From: Guptibacillus spartinae
GTDB taxonomy: Bacteria > Bacillota > Bacilli > Bacillales > Guptibacillaceae
Direction: 5' to 3'
DNA length: 64,000 nt
Assembly (NCBI RefSeq): GCF_028610625.1
Contig: NZ_JAQQWU010000003.1
Span: 1-64,000, forward strand
Part shown: in pieces, positions 32,931 through 41,873 of the stretch
How positions within the stretch are numbered: position 1 is the first letter of the stretch
Layout of the letters: the number at the start of each line of letters is the position of its first letter
Notes under the pieces: model-generated
The model's input: only the letters and a program-made list of their open reading frames with translations
Databases searched by the model: none
Told to the model about the DNA's origin: nothing
Made by a program: the position numbers and the translations under genes

Positions 32931-35060
32931 GTGGTTTATGAAAAATATTATGAAAGAATCCCCCTCCCATTATTCGTAGTAGATTTAGAGGGTACTGTGA
33001 TTTACTGTAACGAAGAAGGGAAAAAGATTCTTCCAGAAGATGATGATAGAGAGTGTTACGATATTGATTGTATTTGGAAGTCGAATGATCACCCTTCTCT
33101 TCCGCATTATATAAAGGAGCTAAGGAGTTCTTCATTAACGAATTCAATCGAAGTTGTTTTTACTTCGGTTTCTAGCAAGGAAACTCATCTTATTGAAATT
33201 TCCTCTCTGGAGAAAGATCGTTTGCTGTTCGTTTGTGTAAAAAGCATTTCCTCAAATCACGAGGACAATATGAGGCAAGAGTTAAGTGAACTCCACTTGA
33301 AACATGATTTTTTGATTGCTGAAAACCCTGACGGTATTATTTTTGTTGATCCAGAGGGCAATATTACGGACATTAATCGATCCCTTCAATCCATGATTGG
33401 CTATGAGAAGAGCGAAATTATCCATACATATGAACAGAATATCTCATTTAAAGAATTAAAAAAGATGAAATATTATACGGACCGAGCACTAAAGGGAAAG
33501 GCACAGGTTTATGAAACAAAACTTACTCATAAAAATGGAGATCATATTTATATTGAAGTTAAAACGATTCCCATTAAACTCAATCACTCTTATATCGGCG
33601 TCTATACGATTTTAAAAGATATTAGTGCTTATAAATGGGCGCAGCATGAAGCCTTTAAACAAGAAGAGCTTCTTCGTTCTCTCATCAATTCGATGCCGGA
33701 ATTTGTGGTTTTTCAAAATCAGGATGGACAGATTTTAGAGATGAATCATTATGCGAAGAAATTGTTTAATTTAGAAGGACGTGATGTTGTAGGTAAAACC
33801 TTTGCTGAAATTGGTAGTCCGGAATGGGACGCTATTCCCCTGCTAAAGGAAGGTTTTCCGCAGAAACTAGGAGGGGAAACATCAAACATTCATTTTGAAC
33901 ATCAGCTTTTTCATAATGGGGAAGAACGAACGTTTGATATTGTTAAAGCAACTGGGCCATTAGGGGAAGAAAAGAGAGGGTATCTCATTTCGATTGGTCG
34001 CGATAGTACCCATCGAAAAAGGGTAGAAGAGGATTTGCTTGAAACAAAGGAGTTATTAGAATCCATTTTTTCAAATAGTGCAGATGGCATTTCTGTCATT
34101 AATTTAAATGGGGAAGTTTTAAAAACGAACCTGGCTTTTCAGCGACTATACGGGTATTCTGAAGAGAACATGCCTCAAAATATGATTGATCTTTATCCAG
34201 ATGGCCATTATGAGGAAGCAACCTACATCTGTCAGACAGTAACTGATGGCAATGAAATCGTAGATTATGAAGCGCTTCGAAAGCATAAGGATGGCAGGCT
34301 AATTGAAGTTAGCGTCACCTACTCTCCGCTTAGAGATAAGGATGGCGTGGTGCTGGCGATATCAGCGATTACGCGGAACATTGGGGATCGAAAACGGACG
34401 GAAGAATTGTTATTGCGCTCCGAAAAATTGTCGGTGATTGGTCAATTAGCCGCCGCTGTGGCTCACGAGGTGCGGAACCCTCTAACGGCAGTAAAAGGTT
34501 TTATCCAATTATACAAAGGGAAAATTGATGGTAAAATCCACGAGTTGATGATGTCTGAAATGAACCGAATCGAAAACATTATTTCAGAGTTCTTATCTCT
34601 AGCAAAGCCACAAGCTGTGACGTATCAGCAGGCAAATCTCACAACGCTCATATGCGATACATTATCAATAATGGAATCGCAGGCGCGCATGAGTAATGTA
34701 TGTATCGAAAGAGATTTCGGAGAACAAATTCATGGGGTTCAATGTGAAGTGAATCAAATGAAGCAAGTGTTGATCAATTTAATTAAGAACGGGATTGAAT
34801 CCATGCCAGATGGAGGCATACTCACGATCCAAACAAGGGAAGAGGGCGAAACCTTTCGAATAGCAATCTCGGATCAGGGGGTGGGCATTTCGAAAGAACG
34901 CCTAAAGCATCTCGGTGATCCTTTCTTCTCCAATAAAGAGGGGGGCACTGGGCTAGGATTGGTAGTATGCTACAAAATTATTCATGAACATGGTGGTCGG
35001 ATTGAATTTGAAAGTGAACTGGGCGTGGGGACTACGGTGAGTGTGCTACTGCCTTTATAA
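32931..35060 (+). CDS. Multi-PAS sensor histidine kinase, sporulation-kinase type
   Basis: A soluble kinase of about 709 residues with no membrane segment. Four PAS-like sensor modules precede the kinase core: near 1-80, 115-230 (IAENPDGIIFVDPEGNITD), 245-370 (LINSMPEFVVFQNQDG) and 370-490 (IFSNSADGISVINLNG). The phospho-acceptor is in VAHEVRNPLTAVKGFIQ; N and G boxes are NLIKNGIESM, SDQGVGIS and GGTGLGL. The overall plan is that of KinA/KinE-type kinases feeding the Spo0A phosphorelay. No response regulator is adjacent, as usual for that group. The frame is open from ATG 32910; GGAGGGTGG at 32912-32920 suggests GTG 32931 as start, so the N-terminus is uncertain. Confidence 0.85.
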   Translation: MVYEKYYERIPLPLFVVDLEGTVIYCNEEGKKILPEDDDRECYDIDCIWKSNDHPSLPHYIKELRSSSLTNSIEVVFTSVSSKETHLIEISSLEKDRLLFVCVKSISSNHEDNMRQELSELHLKHDFLIAENPDGIIFVDPEGNITDINRSLQSMIGYEKSEIIHTYEQNISFKELKKMKYYTDRALKGKAQVYETKLTHKNGDHIYIEVKTIPIKLNHSYIGVYTILKDISAYKWAQHEAFKQEELLRSLINSMPEFVVFQNQDGQILEMNHYAKKLFNLEGRDVVGKTFAEIGSPEWDAIPLLKEGFPQKLGGETSNIHFEHQLFHNGEERTFDIVKATGPLGEEKRGYLISIGRDSTHRKRVEEDLLETKELLESIFSNSADGISVINLNGEVLKTNLAFQRLYGYSEENMPQNMIDLYPDGHYEEATYICQTVTDGNEIVDYEALRKHKDGRLIEVSVTYSPLRDKDGVVLAISAITRNIGDRKRTEELLLRSEKLSVIGQLAAAVAHEVRNPLTAVKGFIQLYKGKIDGKIHELMMSEMNRIENIISEFLSLAKPQAVTYQQANLTTLICDTLSIMESQARMSNVCIERDFGEQIHGVQCEVNQMKQVLINLIKNGIESMPDGGILTIQTREEGETFRIAISDQGVGISKERLKHLGDPFFSNKEGGTGLGLVVCYKIIHEHGGRIEFESELGVGTTVSVLLPL

Positions 35061-35061
35061 T

Positions 35062-35101
35062 GGTGCCTGTCACCACCCGGTATATGTAACTAATTGTCGA
35101 A
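35062..35101 (+). repeat. Dispersed repeat family A, copy 4
   Basis: GGTGCCTGTCACCACCCGG then TATATGTAACTAATTGTCGAA, beginning two bases after the stop codon of the kinase gene and followed 106 bp later by a terminator. Confidence 0.87.
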
Positions 35102-35207
35102 TGAACCATTTGAATGGCATAAGGTTAACCTTAATTTGGTTAAAGAGGTAAATGGTTAAACGTAAATAGTAGATTACCAAGATTCATTTGAATCCAACTT
35201 TAATTGG

Positions 35208-35241
35208 AGCATCACTGGGGAATTTCATGGTGATGCTTTTA
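35208..35241 (+). terminator. Terminator downstream of the kinase gene
   Basis: AGCATCAC and GTGATGCT form an 8-bp stem with a 14-nt loop followed by TTTATAT. Confidence 0.7.
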
Positions 35242-35303
35242 TATAAATGGAAAAAAGTCATTTAGCTTTATTTTTCCTGATTTAATTGAAAAGGGGTGGG
35301 AAC

Positions 35304-35573
35304 ATGAAAACTAAACGTGATAGTGGAATTAAAGTAATGGCTTTCCTGATAGGATGGCTCATTCTTATTTTTGGAACGATTATCGGCATCATCATTTGGA
35401 ATGTTTCTTTATCCTGGGTGAATGGTTTTGTTGTGATCATAAGTAGTTTTTTCTCTGGAACTCTCCTCCTTGGATTTTCTCAAATCATGACTTATCAAGA
35501 GCAACAACTAGCTGAAATGGAAGAAGTGAAAGTGATTTTGAAAGAGCGTATCAAGGAAAAAGGATTGAAGTAA
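35304..35573 (+). CDS. Small membrane protein with two helices
   Basis: An 89-residue protein with two hydrophobic helices (VMAFLIGWLILIFGTIIGIIIW and GFVVIISSFFSGTLLLGFSQI) and a charged helical C-terminus (QQLAEMEEVKVILKERIKEK). No family recognised. ATG 35304 has AAGGGGTGGG directly upstream; the longer frame from TTG 35286 would swallow that site. Confidence 0.7.
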   Translation: MKTKRDSGIKVMAFLIGWLILIFGTIIGIIIWNVSLSWVNGFVVIISSFFSGTLLLGFSQIMTYQEQQLAEMEEVKVILKERIKEKGLK

Positions 35574-36451
35574 TCTCTTATTGATGGATCCTAGATTATC
35601 AGGATAGTCGTTTGTTCTTTTATGTAACATATTACAACCCTCCTCCAAATCTGACCCGGTCCTCCTCCTTCTCTTATCACTTGTTCTCCTCTCTTTTTCT
35701 CACTTGTATTTAAGAGTAGAAACGTTTGTTCAGCTCTATTACATTTGAAAGATAAACCTTTAAAACCCTTGTTCAGCTCTTGACTCTTTAACGCTCTTCA
35801 TGACTGAAGGCACTAGATCAGATAGGAAACATTGGACAGAGAACGACTACCTTTACAGCGCTGACGAAAACATCAGCATTGTAAAAGTAGACGTTCTTAC
35901 TGAAGTATACTGAGACCTTCTGAGGGTTCCACCGTATCACCCGATTTGAACGTTTGAATTTCTTCAACCGCACGCTTTCTACACATTAAACCAGCCCAAT
36001 GTGCGTATTCTGCGGACGGCCACCTGTACCGTAGTACACCTGATTACCTACCCGAACCGTTAAGGCCGTTCTCGCCATAGCTTCCCACCACAGAAACCGG
36101 GAAATGCGGAATGTGGGAACGCTGAATTTTCTGCATCGGCTTCAGCTCACCTGACAAGTTTTGTTTTCAAACGTGTGGTAGGCATTCACGTTCTGACGCA
36201 CCGCACACTTAAAGAAACCTCATATGCTTTTCTTTTAAAAAAGGTAGGAAGCGGGTTGTCGTTATGAAGTTGTTTATGTATGAATCTTTGGTTGAAGAAA
36301 GATTTATGTAAGAGTAGAGAGAAGGAAGAGAGAGTCGCTGTGATAGGGATGAACCAACGGGAACTCCACCTCGCTTTCGAGCGACATGGAGGACCTTCTT
36401 TTTTTTGGCACGGATGAAAGAGGAAGGACACATGCCCTTCCTCAAAATCAT
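35574..36451. other. Region without intact genes, with a decayed coding stretch
   Basis: No intact gene is convincing. The first 240 bp are pyrimidine-rich and featureless. From 35818 to 36186 the minus strand carries protein-like segments split over three frames (separate entry). From 36187 to 36451 a minus-strand frame stays open but is low-complexity and lacks a ribosome site. Confidence 0.5.
35818..36186 (-). pseudogene. Frameshifted coding remnant
   Basis: On the minus strand, successive frames give NAYHTFENKT, then ELKPMQKIQRSHIPHFPVSV with VGSYGENGLNGSG, then VGNQVYYGTGGRPQNTHIGL, then KKFK with IQTFKSGDTVEPSEG, and finally VYFSKNVYFYNADVFVSAVK. The pieces follow one another in order and look like one beta-rich protein interrupted by at least three frameshifts. 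I cannot name the family. It lies downstream of the DUF2922 gene in the same direction. Confidence 0.45.
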
Positions 36452-36670
36452 TTAGCCAATGGTAATGTCACTTTCGTTACGTTCAATGATGCGAGCACCT
36501 TTCTTACCTACAACGTCACCGCCACTTGTGGTGAAGCAGTTTTGGAGAATGACTGCATCCATGGCAACTTCGATCGCTACCGGGTTCACCGGTTCAATTG
36601 GATCAGTCAGTGTGATGGAAAATGGTTTGTTGTCACGCGTGGTGAATTGAAGTTCAATTGTTTTTGCCAT
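36452..36670 (-). CDS. DUF2922 family small protein
   Basis: A 72-residue protein matching the DUF2922 pattern: AKTIELQFTTRDNKPFSITL, then DPIEPVNPVAIEVAMDAVI and a C-terminal GARIIERNESDITI. Function unknown; it usually travels with DUF1659, as here (43 nt downstream of it). GGTGG precedes the ATG. In many Bacillus genomes a small YvrJ-type membrane protein follows; none intact is seen here. Confidence 0.85.
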   Translation of the reverse strand: MAKTIELQFTTRDNKPFSITLTDPIEPVNPVAIEVAMDAVILQNCFTTSGGDVVGKKGARIIERNESDITIG

Positions 36671-36713
36671 AAGTGGTTTCCACCTTTCTTAATCATCGTG
36701 CTGCTCTTGGGAC

Positions 36714-36932
36714 TTACGCCTGAAGATCAGAAGAGTCATTGCGTTCAACTGCAAACAGGTTGTGCTGTTGAAGCGGTGCTAGGGCTAATGCCACTGCGAA
36801 GAGGGCATCAGGCGTAGCCGATGTTTTCACATTATTGAAGTTCTTGCTGCGAAAGATCGACTTGCCGTTTTCATCTACGCCTACTTCAAGAACCAGGCGA
36901 AGCTGCGTGTCCATGAGAGATGCTGTTGCCAT
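36714..36932 (-). CDS. DUF1659 family small protein
   Basis: A 72-residue protein with the DUF1659 layout: MDTQLRLVLEVGVDENGK, then KNFNNVKTSATPDALFAVALAL and an Arg/Asn-rich end. Function unknown. ATG 36932 follows GAAAGGAGGTGACTCAC, a near-perfect ribosome site; an in-frame GTG at 36941 lies too close to that site. It is the first gene of a two-gene operon with DUF2922. Confidence 0.85.
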   Translation of the reverse strand: MATASLMDTQLRLVLEVGVDENGKSIFRSKNFNNVKTSATPDALFAVALALAPLQQHNLFAVERNDSSDLQA

Positions 36933-37005
36933 GTGAGTCACCTCCTTTCACTCTATATATCGTTTGGAAAGAGCGAAAAGGGGCATGGTGGGAGAAAAAA
37001 ATATA

Positions 37006-37035
37006 GGTCCCTGTCACCACCCGGATTTTGTCGAA
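37006..37035 (+). repeat. Dispersed repeat family A, copy 5 (shortened)
   Basis: GGTCCCTGTCACCACCCGGA then TTTTGTCGAA. About 10 bp are missing from the middle compared with other copies, so GTCGAA follows the first block directly. Confidence 0.7.
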
Positions 37036-37191
37036 GGGGCCTTGCTGAAGTTGTTTCGTGGAAATGAATTCTTTGTAAGGATCATGTTAGCTCTATTAAT
37101 CTTTTGTAAAGAATAGCCATTCTAACTCCATAGAGAGAAGTACATCCTTATAATAGAAGTATCAAGCCAAACCACAACGGGATGTGAGCTC

Positions 37192-38256
37192 ATGCAAAAA
37201 TCGAATCAAGGTTATAAGGAAATCATTTTTCTAAGTGCGATTACTTGTTTGTTTCTAATACTCGTTCATGTTTCGGAATTGTTTTTCTTTGGAGGAAAGC
37301 AGTCGTTGAATGAAATTAGTTCCATTCCTTATCAACTCAGTCAATTAGGTATCGCGATGTTTGCAGTGATTGTTGGGTTATATTTATTTAAAAAATCGGG
37401 TAATAAAAAAAGGGAGAAGCAGTTAAGTTCTTTTGAGGTTTCAAAAGTTGTTCTTTTGTTCGTTCTCTGGAGTCTTTTCTATCTTGTCCTTTTAAAAATA
37501 GTGATGAATGCACAGATGTTCATAGGCTGGAAAGATTCTTTCGTTCATATTGCGATGGGAAATTCTTTCTACCATTTGTTTTTTATTTCAGTTGTTCTTC
37601 AATTCCTTCTCATATTTCCTGTCCTAAAACTTGTTCATTCAAAACTGGGTTGGTCTCTTTTAACGATTGTTTCTGGAGTGGTCCATTACTATTTTCTATC
37701 TACTGCATTAACTGGAGGAAATGAATTTTTGTCGCAAGAGGGTTTGCTATTGAAGTGGATTTTCTTCTTTATATTTGGAGGTCTCTTAGCTCGTCACTGG
37801 GAAGGTGTACAGAGCCTTCTAAATAGGTTCAATCAATTAGGATTTGTTACATTAATTGGATTCATTGGTTACGAGGTGTTGTATTATTTCATGTATGGCT
37901 CTATCTTTCTTCAAGAATGGTCTCTGATGATAACAGTGCCGATCATCATGATGTCATTACTCGGAATATATCATTCAGTTAGAAAAGTGGTACTGCTTGA
38001 TATTTTCTTTCAATCTATCGGTGAAAATACCGTAGGACTTTACTTCGTTTACCCGCTGATTATTTTTACTTATTCGAGCATCTTACCAGATGCTTTGTGG
38101 CAGAAAGAATATTTTGTTCTTGTTTTCACGATCGTGCTCGGAACTTCCGTTTTCGTTAGTAAGGCAGCCAAGCTGTTTTTATTCAACATTAGCGGGGTGA
38201 AAAGTCCCTTTGCTAAAACGAAAATGATGAATCAGCAGGAACTTCGAATTAATTAA
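37192..38256 (+). CDS. Acyltransferase-3 family membrane protein
   Basis: A 354-residue protein with about ten membrane helices. The N-terminal EIIFLSAITCLFLILVHVSELFF, with its His in the first helix, and QLGIAMFAVIVGLYLFKKS, together with the late FQSIGENTVGLYFVYPLI, match acyltransferase-3 (OafA/WecH-like) proteins, which acetylate or succinylate extracellular glycans. The acceptor is unknown. The ribosome site (GGGATGTGAG) is modest. A terminator follows at 38278. It stands alone between the DUF1659 operon and the LacI regulon. Confidence 0.8.
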   Translation: MQKSNQGYKEIIFLSAITCLFLILVHVSELFFFGGKQSLNEISSIPYQLSQLGIAMFAVIVGLYLFKKSGNKKREKQLSSFEVSKVVLLFVLWSLFYLVLLKIVMNAQMFIGWKDSFVHIAMGNSFYHLFFISVVLQFLLIFPVLKLVHSKLGWSLLTIVSGVVHYYFLSTALTGGNEFLSQEGLLLKWIFFFIFGGLLARHWEGVQSLLNRFNQLGFVTLIGFIGYEVLYYFMYGSIFLQEWSLMITVPIIMMSLLGIYHSVRKVVLLDIFFQSIGENTVGLYFVYPLIIFTYSSILPDALWQKEYFVLVFTIVLGTSVFVSKAAKLFLFNISGVKSPFAKTKMMNQQELRIN

Positions 38257-38274
38257 ACGGTTGATTAATAAAAT
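38257..38274. promoter_or_regulatory. Weak copy of the AAACG-centred palindrome
   Basis: ATTAAACGGTTGATTAAT is imperfectly symmetrical and resembles half of the 30570 site. It lies directly after the acyltransferase stop codon and before the terminator. Confidence 0.3.
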
Positions 38275-38277
38275 AGG

Positions 38278-38311
38278 GAGTCCATTACGATTCACGTAAT
38301 GGACTCTTTTC
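38278..38311 (+). terminator. Terminator of the acyltransferase gene
   Basis: GAGTCCATTACG and CGTAATGGACTC form a perfect 12-bp stem with a 5-nt loop followed by TTTT. Confidence 0.9.
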
Positions 38312-38446
38312 TATGTGGCTTTCACTGGTATATAAAAAGGATGCATACTAGACGAACGAAAGACTAAAAATAAATAATTTTCAAAAAACATTGTAATTCA
38401 TCAAAATCTTCTCTATAATGAGCATCAACGACAACGATTGATCAAC

Positions 38447-38468
38447 AAAATGTAATCCATTACATTTT
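38447..38468. promoter_or_regulatory. Operator of the LacI-type sugar regulon, site 1
   Basis: A perfect inverted repeat centred on TGTAATCCATTACA with AAAA/TTTT flanks (22 bp in all). The identical 22 bp recur at 39650-39671, and a related TGTAATCGTTTACT at 39580. It lies about 80 bp before the regulator gene, implying autoregulation. Confidence 0.85.
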
Positions 38469-38546
38469 AGCTTGAATTCTTTGCCAAAGCCATTTATAGT
38501 TTGGAATAAGACAAGTATTTATTTTAAACACTAGGAGACAATTGAA

Positions 38547-39551
38547 ATGGCAAATATGACAGACGTGGCAAAACTTGCGAATGTTTCGACAGCGACCGTG
38601 TCCAGAGTGATTCAGAATCCTGAAGCTGTAAAAGAGAAGACGCGAATAAAAGTGCTTCAGGCAATTGAAGAGCTGAATTATCAACCGAATATTTTAGCGC
38701 GTTATTTTAGAAGGACTGAAACGAAAACCATTCTTGTAGTCGTGCCCTCTATTGTGAATAATGTCTTTCCGCAAATGATTGCAGGTATAGACCTTGTTGC
38801 AGGTCAGCATGGATACAAGGTTTTGCTTGGTAATACCTATCAAGATCCCGAAAAAGCATATAGTTATATTGAAGAGCTTAAGCAGAAGCAAGTGGATGGC
38901 ATGATTTTATTAACAACCAGGCTTGATAAAGACGTGATTACGGATATTGCGGAGCGCTATCCAGTTGTCCTAACTTCGGATTTTATTGAAGGGTTAAATG
39001 TTCCGACAGTAGCGATCGATAATATTAGTAGTGCTCGTGAAGCAGTGGAACATTTGCTTCAACTTGGCCATAGCCGAATAGGAATGATTACCGGACCGCT
39101 AAACAGCTTGCTTTGTAGAGATCGGTTAAAAGGTTATCGACAAGCGCTTCTTGCGAATGAAGTTGCGATTGAAGGCGTGCTGATCCAAGAAGGGGACCAC
39201 ACGTATGAATCAGGGTATAACCAGATGAATAAGTTTCTGGCATTGGAAGAGACGCCGACTGCTATTTTTGCTGCGAACGATAGTATGGCCATGGGGGCAA
39301 TCAAGGCAGTGAAAGACCAGAATATGAAAGTACCGGAAGACGTTGCGGTTGTGGGATTTGATAACATTCAGTTCTCAAAAATCTTTGAACCAGCACTTAC
39401 CACAATAGCGCAACCCTTATTGGGAATGGGGAAACGCTCAATGGAACTTCTATTGAAACAAATTAAAGGTGAACCGTTAACGAAGAAACAGCTTGTTCTA
39501 GATACAAAACTGATTATCCGAGATTCATGTGGGTATAACAAACAGGTTTAG
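38547..39551 (+). CDS. LacI-family transcriptional regulator of the sugar cluster
   Basis: A 334-residue repressor. The N-terminal helix-turn-helix and hinge are typical (TDVAKLANVSTATVSRVI; LNYQPNILARYFRR), followed by a periplasmic-binding-like ligand domain (ILVVVPSIVNNVFPQMIAGI, AIFAANDSMAMGAIKAV, VAVVGFDNIQFSKIFEPALTTI). TAGGAGACAATTGAA precedes the ATG. Identical palindromes flank the gene on both sides, so it very probably represses itself and the downstream ABC transporter operon and is released by a sugar. Confidence 0.92.
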   Translation: MANMTDVAKLANVSTATVSRVIQNPEAVKEKTRIKVLQAIEELNYQPNILARYFRRTETKTILVVVPSIVNNVFPQMIAGIDLVAGQHGYKVLLGNTYQDPEKAYSYIEELKQKQVDGMILLTTRLDKDVITDIAERYPVVLTSDFIEGLNVPTVAIDNISSAREAVEHLLQLGHSRIGMITGPLNSLLCRDRLKGYRQALLANEVAIEGVLIQEGDHTYESGYNQMNKFLALEETPTAIFAANDSMAMGAIKAVKDQNMKVPEDVAVVGFDNIQFSKIFEPALTTIAQPLLGMGKRSMELLLKQIKGEPLTKKQLVLDTKLIIRDSCGYNKQV

Positions 39552-39575
39552 TCTCAATGACTATACTGTTATAAC

Positions 39576-39595
39576 AAAATGTAATCGTTTACTTT
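39576..39595. promoter_or_regulatory. Imperfect LacI-regulon operator, site 2
   Basis: AAAATGTAATCGTTTACTTT keeps the left arm of the operators at 38447 and 39650 and carries the central CG. It also loosely fits a CcpA cre site. Confidence 0.5.
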
Positions 39596-39649
39596 ATATA
39601 CAGGAGGAATTACCTTATTTAATAGTGTTTTATTGATAAATACGATATT

Positions 39650-39671
39650 AAAATGTAATCCATTACATTTT
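39650..39671. promoter_or_regulatory. Operator of the LacI-type sugar regulon, site 3
   Basis: The same 22-bp palindrome (core TGTAATCCATTACA) as at 38447. It lies about 75 bp before the first operon gene, suited to repress the operon promoter. Confidence 0.85.
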
Positions 39672-39747
39672 TAAGTTAACTATTTTCAGGAGGTGATGGG
39701 GCTAGTCGTTCGGTACGTTCATTTCATTTTAAAAAGGAGAGAATAGC

Positions 39748-40503
39748 ATGGCGAATATACCTGTTGCAGTACAGATGTACACATTACGAGAAGAAAGTGA
39801 AAAAGATTTTTCAGGGACATTGAAAAAGGTCGCCGACATTGGTTATCAAGGCGTCGAGTTTGCTGGCTATTATGATATGGCTGCGAAGGAACTAAGAAAG
39901 CTGATTGATGGTCTTGGACTCAAAGCGGCATCAAGTCATATTCCTCTTGACGTGCTGAAGAGGGATTTGAGTGAGGTCATAACGGCACAGCACGAGATTG
40001 GGAGTAAGAAAATAGTTTGTCCATTTCTATCACCTGAACAACGTAATGAAAAAGGATATACAGAGCTGATTCAAACGTTGAATGATGTTGGAAAGGAATG
40101 CGCGAAAGAAGGTCTTTCATTATGCTATCACAACCATGATTTTGAATTAGAGCGTCTATCGAGCGGTAAAACAGCCCTTGAAACGATATTGGATGAAACG
40201 AATCCAGAATGGCTAAAAGCAGAGTTTGATATCTATTGGTTAACACGTGCCGGTGAGAACCCGGTTGATTGGATGAAGCGGTATCAAGATCGCACACCTC
40301 TTGTTCATTTAAAAGATATGACAACAGATGGCGAGCAATTCTTTGCTGAACTTGGAACTGGTGGCGTTGACCTTAATGGTGTTCTTCAACAAGGAGATCA
40401 ATCGAATGTTGACTGGTGGATTGTTGAACAGGATAAATGTAAGCGCTCTCCTTTTGAGAGTATTGAAATGAGTTTGAACTATTTTCTTAGCAAGCATTCT
40501 TAA
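39748..40503 (+). CDS. Sugar phosphate isomerase/epimerase family protein
   Basis: A 251-residue TIM-barrel protein of the xylose-isomerase-like (AP endonuclease 2) superfamily. Landmarks are VQMYTLREESEKDF, YQGVEFAGYY, LCYHNHDFEL with the metal-site His/Glu region, KAEFDIYWLTRAGENP, and PLVHLKDM. Relatives act on keto-sugars or inositol derivatives, and some epimerise 3-keto-glycosides. AAAAAGGAGAGAATAGC precedes the ATG. It opens the ABC transporter operon and likely works with the two downstream dehydrogenases. Confidence 0.87.
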   Translation: MANIPVAVQMYTLREESEKDFSGTLKKVADIGYQGVEFAGYYDMAAKELRKLIDGLGLKAASSHIPLDVLKRDLSEVITAQHEIGSKKIVCPFLSPEQRNEKGYTELIQTLNDVGKECAKEGLSLCYHNHDFELERLSSGKTALETILDETNPEWLKAEFDIYWLTRAGENPVDWMKRYQDRTPLVHLKDMTTDGEQFFAELGTGGVDLNGVLQQGDQSNVDWWIVEQDKCKRSPFESIEMSLNYFLSKHS

Positions 40504-40545
40504 AGCGTTTTTTAGGATCAGGACTACAAAATGAGGGGGTAAAGC

Positions 40546-41820
40546 ATGAAGAAAATATCGGCTTTATTATCGGTGATGGTGTTGATGCTGTTAGCCGCAT
40601 GTGGGGGAAATCAGGGTGCTTCTGGAAATGCCGATAACGGAGATGAGAAGGTAATTGAAGTTTGGCACTTAGAAACGGGCGAACGGGAAAAACTTTTCCA
40701 GGAAGTTGCAAAACAGTTTGAAGAAGATCATGAGGGTGTAAAGATTAAGTTGCTCCAAACACCCAATGATGCTTACAAACAGAAGCTAGCTGTTTCCATG
40801 TCAGGCGGTAATCCACCGGATGTATTCCAGAGCTGGGGTGGCGGCTGGTTAAAGCATTTTGTTGATCAAGGAAATGTTAAAGATATTACAGAAAATGTGG
40901 ATCAAGATCACTATTTAGAAATGGCGCTAAATAACGGAACTTTCGATGATAAAGTGTATGGCGTCCCGTTAGGATTATCTTTGGATGTGATTTTTTACAA
41001 CAAAGTAATTTTTGAAAAGTATAACCTTGAGGAACCAAAGACGTACGAGGAGTTTACTGAAATTATTAAGACTTTGAAAGAAAACGATGTTACCCCACTT
41101 GCGTTAACAAATAAAACGAAGTGGCCAGGTGCGTATTACTTAATGAACTTTGCAAGTCGAATTGGCGGTCCTGACTTATTTGAAAGCGCATTCAATCGAG
41201 AAGGACGTGGGTTTGATGATCCTGCTTATGTAGAAGCCGGTGAATACATCCAGGAACTCGTAAAAATGGATGCTTTCAACGAGGGCTTTAATGGGATTCC
41301 TTACGATGAAGGCCGCGGTCGTCAGCTCATGTATTCTGGACAGGCTGCGATGATGGATATGACGATTTCCTTTTTAAATAACGTTAGAGAAGAAGCACCA
41401 CAGTTTGAAGATAAGCTTGGATTCTTTGTCTTCCCAACGATTGAAGGTGGGGAAGGGAATGATACACAAGTTGGTGGAGCTACAGGACCGGTTTGGTCAG
41501 TAGCCAAAGAATCTAAAAATCCTGATTTAGCTGCTGAATTTATCAAGGCGTTAACTAGTAAAGAAGCCGCACAGAAATTCACAGATCGTACAGGAACGCT
41601 TGCTGCCGTCAAAGATGTCGTGCCAGAGGATGAATTTGTTAAACAGTTCTATGATGTTGCGCAAAATGCCTCCCACATTCAAATGCCTTATGATCAAACG
41701 CTCCCTCCAGAGCTTGCAGAACTTCATAAAGATACAACCCAGGCGCTCTTTGGACTCTCGATGACGCCAGAGGAAGCTGCAAACAAAATGGAAGCAAAGG
41801 CAGAAGAACTGCTTGAATAA
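40546..41820 (+). CDS. ABC transporter sugar-binding lipoprotein
   Basis: A 424-residue extracellular solute-binding protein, family 1. The signal peptide ends in the lipobox LLAAC with lipidated Cys19, followed by a short Gly/Asn-rich linker. IEVWHLETGEREKLFQEVAKQFEE and GNPPDVFQSWGGGW are typical of carbohydrate receptors. GAGGGGGTAAAGC precedes the ATG. The two permease genes follow. The ligand is probably an oligosaccharide or glycoside. Confidence 0.92.
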   Translation: MKKISALLSVMVLMLLAACGGNQGASGNADNGDEKVIEVWHLETGEREKLFQEVAKQFEEDHEGVKIKLLQTPNDAYKQKLAVSMSGGNPPDVFQSWGGGWLKHFVDQGNVKDITENVDQDHYLEMALNNGTFDDKVYGVPLGLSLDVIFYNKVIFEKYNLEEPKTYEEFTEIIKTLKENDVTPLALTNKTKWPGAYYLMNFASRIGGPDLFESAFNREGRGFDDPAYVEAGEYIQELVKMDAFNEGFNGIPYDEGRGRQLMYSGQAAMMDMTISFLNNVREEAPQFEDKLGFFVFPTIEGGEGNDTQVGGATGPVWSVAKESKNPDLAAEFIKALTSKEAAQKFTDRTGTLAAVKDVVPEDEFVKQFYDVAQNASHIQMPYDQTLPPELAELHKDTTQALFGLSMTPEEAANKMEAKAEELLE

Positions 41821-41873
41821 GTGAAAGAGGGGGGCGTCCCTCTTTCTTATCTACAGAAGGGAGAGCATAAAGC

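Noticed and set aside
36386-36817. Plus-strand open frame across the DUF2922 and DUF1659 genes
   Set aside because: It is antisense to two recognisable families with good ribosome sites and has no motif of its own.
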